This document shows positions 5,895 through 9,359 of a stretch of DNA of 9,359 nt, piece by piece. Under the pieces are notes generated by a model. It saw only the letters and a list, made by a program, of their open reading frames with translations, was not told where the DNA came from and did not search any database. The position numbers and the translations under genes were made by a program. The DNA is from an uncultured Coriobacteriaceae bacterium (lineage in GTDB: Bacteria > Actinomycetota > Coriobacteriia > Coriobacteriales > UMGS124): assembly GCA_900555105.1 (NCBI GenBank), contig USJP01000033.1, positions 1 to 9,359 of the forward strand. The letters run 5' to 3'. Numbering within the stretch: position 1 is the first letter of the stretch; each line of letters begins with the position of its first letter.

Positions 5895-6057
5895 CCGCAA
5901 AAACTACCAATCCAGAACTGCCAATCCACGCACAACAGCAGTTGCACGGAAGCGCTGTGGCAAGGCACCCGAAGGCGATGTGCGCGGTGCGGGCCTCTGG
6001 CCTACTGGACGTACATGAGCCTTCGGGGAACGCGGCCACAGCGCTTTCGGGGACTTG
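5895..6057 (-). ncRNA. Highly structured groEL 3' UTR, candidate structured RNA
   Basis: This gene-free stretch would be transcribed as the groEL 3' UTR. In transcript order it holds three elements. The first is a 97-nt hairpin: AAGCGCTGTGGC (6046-6035) pairs perfectly with GCCACAGCGCTT (5961-5950), enclosing CCCGAAGGC (6027-6019) with GCCTTCGGG (5976-5968). Inside that are possible ATGT/ACAT and GGCC/GGCC pairs. The second is a 20-nt hairpin, CGTGCAAC (5948-5941) with GTTGTGCG (5936-5929) around TGCT. The third is two tandem 14-mers (5928-5915 and 5914-5901) sharing TGGATTGG. The groEL terminator follows at once. Typical groEL 3' UTRs are short and hold only a terminator. I do not recognise a known RNA family here; SRP RNA, tmRNA, RNase P and 6S signatures were not found. 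Confidence 0.4.
5901..5928 (-). repeat. Two tandem 14-bp repeats after groEL
   Basis: On the minus strand TGGATTGGCAGTTC is followed by TGGATTGGTAGTTT, 12 of 14 identical. They lie between the small hairpin and the terminator in the groEL 3' UTR. Single-stranded tandem motifs of this kind can be protein- or RNA-binding sites; no such role is established here. Confidence 0.55.
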
Positions 6058-7695
6058 TTAGTACATGCCGCCCTGGCCGCCTTGGGCTGCTGCTGCCGAG
6101 ATGGCGTCCTCGATGGTGGTGTCCTTGGGGATGTCGGTCACCGTGGCCTCGGTGATGAGGATGAGGCCGGCGATGGAGGCAGCGTTCTGCAGCGTGACGC
6201 GGGAAACCTTGACCGGGTCAAGCACGCCCATCTCGATCATGTTGCCCCACTTGCCGCTTGCGGAGTCCAGACCGCAGCCGGCCTCCATGTTGCGGACCTT
6301 CTCCACGACGACCTGGCCCTCGTAGCCGGCGTTGGCCGCGATGGTGGCCACGGGCGCAGCCAGGGCCTTCTTGACGATGTTCACACCGATCTGCTCGTCG
6401 GCGTCATCGAGCTTCAGCTCGTCGAGGCCGCGCAGGGCGTCCATGAACGCAACGCCGCCGCCGGCGACGATGCCCTCCTCAACAGCAGCGCGAGTAGCCT
6501 GCAGGGCGTCCTCGATGCGGTGCTTGATCTCCTTCATCTCGGACTCGGTAGCAGCACCGACCTTGATGACGGCGACGCCGCCGGAGAGCTTGGCCAGACG
6601 CTCCTGGAGCTTCTCACGGTCGAAGTCGGACTTGGTGTTCTCCATCTCGCCCTTAATCTGAGCAACGCGGGCATCAATGGCGGCCTTGTCGCCGGCACCG
6701 TCGACGATGGTGGTGTTGTCCTTCGTGATCTTGACCGACTTGGCGCGGCCGAGGTCGTCGATCGTGGCGTCGGCGAGCTTGGAGCCAAGGTCGCTCATGA
6801 TGGGCGTAGCAGCGGTGAGGGCGGCGATGTCCTCGAGCATGCGCTTACGACGGTCGCCGTAGCCGGGGGCCTTGACGGCGGCGATGTTCAGCGAGCCACG
6901 CAGCTTGTTGAGGATGAGGGTGGCCAGAGCCTCGCCGTCGACGTCCTCAGCGATAATCACGAGCGGCTTGCCGGAACGCATGACGTCCTCAAGCAGCGGC
7001 ACGATGTCCTGAACGTTGGAGATCTTCTGGTCGGTCACGAGGATGTAGGGGTCCTTGAAGTTGGCCTCCATGCGCTCGTTGTCCGTGGCGAAGTAGGGCG
7101 AGATGTAGCCCTTGTCGAACTGCATGCCCTCGACGGTGTCGATGTCGATGCCGAAGGTCTGGGACTCCTCGACGGTGATGACGCCATCCTTGCCCACGAC
7201 CTCCATGGCCTCGGCGATCTTGTTGCCGATGTTGGCATCGCCGGCAGAGATGGTGCCGACGGAAGCAATCTGCTCCTTGGAGGAGACGGGCTTGGCGACT
7301 CCCTTCATGTGCTCGACGACAGCCTCGACGGCCTTGTCGATGCCGCGACGGATGGCCAGCGGGTTGGCGCCAGCGGTAACGTTGCGCAGGCCCTCGTTGA
7401 CGATGACCTGGGCAAGCAGCGTGGCGGTGGTGGTGCCGTCACCCACGAGGTCGTTCGTCTTGGTGGCGACCTCCTTCACAAGCTGGGCGCCCATGTTCTC
7501 GATGTGGTCGGGCAGCTCGATCTCCTTGGCAACGGAGACGCCGTCGTTGGTGATGGTGGGAGCACCATAGGAGCGCTCAAGGGCGACGTAACGACCCTTG
7601 GGGCCCATGGTGACGGTCACGGCGTCGGCCAGGGTGTTGACGCCCTTGGCGAGCTTGGCGCGAGCGTCGGCGTTAAAAGCAATCTGCTTAGCCAT
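6058..7695 (-). CDS. groL: Chaperonin GroEL (Hsp60)
   Basis: The 545-residue product is the 60-kDa subunit of the double-ring cytoplasmic chaperonin that folds proteins with GroES using ATP. The equatorial ATP site shows GPKGRYV (31-37) and GDGTTTAT (85-92, Asp86). The catalytic Asp396 lies in [16 protein letters not shown] (393-408) and GGG follows at 412-414. The apical domain (about 190-375) includes the substrate-binding segment around YISPYFATD (197-205) and [10 protein letters not shown] (275-284). The tail ends QGGQGGMY, with a single GGM rather than the longer repeats of E. coli GroEL. The length is normal. The ATG at 7695 is preceded by AGGAGG 9 nt upstream. It is the second gene of the groES-groEL operon, 93 bp after groES, and ends in a long structured 3' UTR. 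Confidence 0.98.
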   Translation of the reverse strand: MAKQIAFNADARAKLAKGVNTLADAVTVTMGPKGRYVALERSYGAPTITNDGVSVAKEIELPDHIENMGAQLVKEVATKTNDLVGDGTTTATLLAQVIVNEGLRNVTAGANPLAIRRGIDKAVEAVVEHMKGVAKPVSSKEQIASVGTISAGDANIGNKIAEAMEVVGKDGVITVEESQTFGIDIDTVEGMQFDKGYISPYFATDNERMEANFKDPYILVTDQKISNVQDIVPLLEDVMRSGKPLVIIAEDVDGEALATLILNKLRGSLNIAAVKAPGYGDRRKRMLEDIAALTAATPIMSDLGSKLADATIDDLGRAKSVKITKDNTTIVDGAGDKAAIDARVAQIKGEMENTKSDFDREKLQERLAKLSGGVAVIKVGAATESEMKEIKHRIEDALQATRAAVEEGIVAGGGVAFMDALRGLDELKLDDADEQIGVNIVKKALAAPVATIAANAGYEGQVVVEKVRNMEAGCGLDSASGKWGNMIEMGVLDPVKVSRVTLQNAASIAGLILITEATVTDIPKDTTIEDAISAAAAQGGQGGMY

Positions 7696-7727
7696 TGTTC
7701 AAGACCTCCTGATGAGTGGATGAATGG

Positions 7728-7771
7728 AAAAGGGGCCGCGCGTCGCCGAGTCACCAGGCGCGCAAGCCCCT
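7728..7771 (-). terminator. Attenuator-like hairpin between groES and groEL
   Basis: On the minus strand AGGGGC (7771-7766) pairs with GCCCCT (7736-7731), with further GCGCG/CGCGC and CGCC/GGCG pairing inside, followed by TTTT. The stem is strong but the T tract short. It fits a partial terminator or processing element that adjusts the GroES:GroEL ratio rather than a full stop, since groEL has no convincing promoter of its own. Confidence 0.5.
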
Positions 7772-7788
7772 CTTATATATGAGCGGTC

Positions 7789-8079
7789 TTACTCCTCGAC
7801 GACGGCGTAGATGTCGGAGTCGCGCATGAGCAGGTACTCCTCGCCGTCAATCTTGACCTCGTTGCCGCCGTACTTGCCATAGATGACAACGTCGCCAACC
7901 TTGACGTCAACGGGGATGCGCTCGCCCTTGTCATCGAGCTTGCCAGCGCCGACAGCGATGACCTCGCCGCGCTGGGGCTTCTCCTGGGCGCCAGAAGAGA
8001 TGTACAGGCCGGAGGCAGTCTTCTGCTCCGCCTTCTCGGGCTTGACCAGGACTCGATCTCCCAAAGGCCTCAACTGCAT
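7789..8079 (-). CDS. groS: Co-chaperonin GroES (Hsp10)
   Basis: The 96-residue product is the heptameric lid of the GroEL cage. It has the family opening [12 protein letters not shown] (3-14), the mobile loop (about 17-34, with Leu25-Tyr26-Ile27 where E. coli has the hydrophobic IVL tripeptide), GEVIAVGAG (38-46), [14 protein letters not shown] (59-72) and the C-terminal [13 protein letters not shown]. Full normal length. The ATG at 8079 has GAGGAGG 8 nt upstream. It is the first gene of the operon, with groEL 93 bp downstream. A sigma70-like promoter lies about 150 nt upstream. Confidence 0.98.
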   Translation of the reverse strand: MQLRPLGDRVLVKPEKAEQKTASGLYISSGAQEKPQRGEVIAVGAGKLDDKGERIPVDVKVGDVVIYGKYGGNEVKIDGEEYLLMRDSDIYAVVEE

Positions 8080-8102
8080 GATGGAACCTCCTCGTTTGCT
8101 GT

Positions 8103-8149
8103 CCGCGCGTTGCGCGGTGCCCGCCCGACTTTGCCGCGGGTGGCTTTTT
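8103..8149. other. Two GC-rich hairpins in the groES leader
   Basis: CCGCGC (8103-8108) pairs with GCGCGG (8112-8117) around GTT. GCCCGC (8119-8124) pairs with GCGGGT (8136-8141), with one G-T pair. On the minus strand they lie in tandem in the 5' UTR, ending 23 nt before the groES start and just before its ribosome binding site. On the plus strand the second is followed by TGGCTTTTT and looks like a terminator, though no plus-strand gene precedes it. They may affect groES mRNA stability or translation. Confidence 0.4.
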
Positions 8150-8226
8150 GATGACGCACTGCATGGTACCCAGACTTGCGTTCTCTAACAACTTCAGTGA
8201 AAGAAATCTCACAATTCAAGACTTAG

Positions 8227-8254
8227 ATTATATGGCTCGCACATATACCAACAA
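8227..8254 (-). promoter_or_regulatory. Sigma70-like promoter of groES-groEL
   Basis: On the minus strand a perfect TATAAT (8232-8227) lies 16 bp downstream of TTGTTG (8254-8249), predicting a start near 8220 and a leader of about 140 nt. The -10 is perfect; the -35 keeps only the TTG core. An imperfect dyad, GTGA-N8-TCAC (8212-8209 with 8200-8197), sits just downstream of the predicted start and could be an operator. Confidence 0.6.
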
Positions 8255-8262
8255 TCTCATGG

Positions 8263-8286
8263 CGTCCCCTGAGGGATTTGGGGACG
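8263..8286. repeat. 7-bp inverted repeat in the groES/pgm divergent region
   Basis: CGTCCCC (8263-8269) and GGGGACG (8280-8286) flank a 10-bp spacer, a perfect dyad just upstream of the groES -35 box. This size and position suit a regulator site acting on one or both divergent genes, or simply a DNA hairpin. Not recognised. Confidence 0.4.
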
Positions 8287-8365
8287 AGATAGGGCTTGCA
8301 CGCATATGGTTTGCCGTGAGGTGCCTTGGCCTGGGCGCGCGGTACCATAGGAGCCGTCAAAACTT

Positions 8366-8379
8366 GCCGCCAAGGCGGC
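8366..8379 (+). repeat. Short palindrome before the sugar mutase gene
   Basis: GCCGCC-AA-GGCGGC lies 26 nt upstream of the ATG and just before the ribosome binding site (AAGGAG at 8392-8397). It could form a leader hairpin in the mRNA. No clear promoter boxes were found between it and 8290. Confidence 0.4.
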
Positions 8380-8405
8380 TGGGACAACAAAAAGGAGCAC
8401 ACAGC

Positions 8406-9359
8406 ATGAATGAGCGCGCGATGCGTGAGTACACCCGCTGGGCGGAGAGAGTCACCGACCCCGAGCTTGCCGAGCAGCTCGCCGCCATGAAGGGCGACGA
8501 GAAGGCTATTGAGGACGCGTTCTTCCAGGACCTCGAGTTCGGCACGGCAGGCCTGCGCGGCGTGCTCGGCGCTGGCTCGAACCGCATGAACGTCTACACG
8601 GTCGCCCTTGCCACGCAGGGCCTGGCCAACTACCTCAAGGCAAACTTCGACGAGCCCAGCGTTGCCATCTGCCGCGACTCACGCCACAAGGGCGAGCTTT
8701 TCTGCCGCGTGGCCGCCGAAGTGCTGGCGGCCAACGGCGTTGCGGCTCATCTCTACCCGCGCCTGGAGCCCACGCCTGCTTGCTCCTTCGCCACGCGCGA
8801 CCTGGGGTGCTCCGCCGGCATCAACATCACCGCAAGCCACAACCCCGCCGAGTACAACGGCTACAAGGTGTACGGCGCCGACGGCTGCCAGATCACCACA
8901 CAGGTTTCCAAGGACATCCTCGCCGCCATCGGCCAGGTCGACATCTTCGACGGCGTGGCGCGCATGCCCTTCGATGAAGCCATGGATGCCGGCCTTGTCG
9001 ACTACATCGGCGAGGGCACCATCGAGCGCTTCATGGACGCCGTGGCCCAGCAGTCCCAACATGTGGAGGCGCCCGCCGAGGGTGCCGACCTCAAGGTCGT
9101 GTACACCCCGCTCAACGGCGCGGGCCTGGAGTGCGTCTCGAAGATCCTCGAGCGCATCGGGGTAACCGACGTGACCGTGGTTCCCGAACAGGCCCAGCCC
9201 GACGGCGACTTCCCCACCTGCCCCTATCCCAACCCCGAGATCAGGCAGGCGCTGCAAAAGGGCTTGGAGCTGTGCGCCGAGGTGCACCCCGACCTGCTGC
9301 TGGCCACCGACCCCGACGCCGACCGCACGGGCATCGCCGTGCCCCACAAGGGCGAGTAT
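8406..9359 (+). CDS. pgm: Phosphoglucomutase/phosphomannomutase, 3' end cut by window
   Basis: The frame is open from ATG 8406 to the window end (318 codons) without a stop; the full family length is usually about 550-600 residues, so roughly half is visible. The enzyme is an alpha-D-phosphohexomutase interconverting sugar 1- and 6-phosphates in the cytoplasm through a phosphoserine, linking glycolysis to polysaccharide and cell-wall precursors. Visible motifs are FGTAGLRG (45-52), the active-site loop TASHNP (142-147, Ser144 phosphorylated), NGYKVYG (151-157) and the Mg2+ loop DPDADR (302-307). The substrate-specificity GEEP-type loop lies beyond the edge, so glucose and mannose forms cannot be separated. 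The N-terminal extension before FGTAGLRG matches the larger PgcA-like subgroup. AAGGAG precedes the start by 8 nt. The gene is divergent from groES. Confidence 0.94.
   Translation, partial: MNERAMREYTRWAERVTDPELAEQLAAMKGDEKAIEDAFFQDLEFGTAGLRGVLGAGSNRMNVYTVALATQGLANYLKANFDEPSVAICRDSRHKGELFCRVAAEVLAANGVAAHLYPRLEPTPACSFATRDLGCSAGINITASHNPAEYNGYKVYGADGCQITTQVSKDILAAIGQVDIFDGVARMPFDEAMDAGLVDYIGEGTIERFMDAVAQQSQHVEAPAEGADLKVVYTPLNGAGLECVSKILERIGVTDVTVVPEQAQPDGDFPTCPYPNPEIRQALQKGLELCAEVHPDLLLATDPDADRTGIAVPHKGEY

Noticed and set aside
5895..6057. SRP RNA, tmRNA, RNase P or 6S RNA in the groEL downstream region
   Set aside because: No SRP GGAAG-type tetraloop domain, no tmRNA tRNA-like ends, no RNase P GAGGAAAGTC-type core and no overall 6S layout could be found, so it is left as an unassigned structured RNA candidate.
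4151..6061. 636-codon plus-strand open frame across the antiporter
   Set aside because: It is a mirror of the antiporter gene, composed of His/Arg/Glu-rich noise, and runs through the groEL terminator.
6055..7782. 575-codon plus-strand open frame across groEL
   Set aside because: The sequence is the complement of a fully conserved groEL, with Gly/Asp/Val/Leu-rich shadow composition.
8150..8221. Possible CIRCE (GCACT at 8156-8160) or HspR HAIR half-site (ATTCAAG at 8214-8220) before groES
   Set aside because: Only single partial half-sites are present; the partner halves at the required spacing are missing.
8679..9347. 222-codon minus-strand open frame inside the sugar mutase gene
   Set aside because: It is antisense to the conserved TASHNP and DPDADR motifs and has shadow composition.

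Overview
The window comes from a high-GC actinobacterial chromosome, most likely class Coriobacteriia (Olsenella/Atopobium/Collinsella relatives). This rests on the feel of the GroEL, GroES and HtrA proteins, the GC-rich third codon positions, and the presence of a NusG domain II protein of the kind found in anaerobic Gram-positives. No 16S rRNA is present, so the taxonomy is an inference of moderate strength.

Layout, left to right. (1) Positions 3-611 (+) hold the 3' part of a gene whose product ends in a NusG domain II-like, Cys-containing domain after a Ser/Asp/Gly-rich repetitive linker. (2) Positions 612-1058 carry no credible gene. They hold a candidate terminator, a hairpin, a 16-bp perfect inverted repeat pair around about 110 bp, and a 23-bp imperfect direct repeat whose second copy overlaps the tRNA terminator. 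(3) Positions 1009-1261 (-) are a two-gene tRNA unit, tRNA-His(GTG) then tRNA-Lys(CTT), 3 nt apart, with a candidate promoter and a strong terminator. (4) Positions 1305-1688 (-) encode a PII signalling protein that lacks the usual modified Tyr51. (5) Positions 1938-3518 (-) encode a membrane-anchored HtrA protease with one PDZ domain and an unusual Gly-Tyr tail. (6) Positions 3710-5716 (-) encode a CPA1-type Na+/H+ antiporter with a long cytoplasmic tail. (7) Positions 6058-8079 (-) are the groES-groEL operon, with a sigma70-like promoter near 8230 and a terminator at 5858-5894. Between the groEL stop and that terminator lies an unusually structured stretch of about 160 nt. (8) From 8406 (+) to the window end is the first half of a phosphoglucomutase/phosphomannomutase gene, divergent from groES.

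Functional links: GroESL (cytoplasmic folding), HtrA (envelope protein quality control) and the cation/proton antiporter all belong to stress or homeostasis functions on the minus strand. Each has its own leader or terminator, so they are probably separate transcription units. Nothing here is a known defence system, prophage, IS element or CRISPR array. The segments most worth a second look are the structured groEL 3' UTR, the paired inverted repeat left of the tRNAs, the atypical PII T-loop and the Gly-Tyr tail of HtrA.
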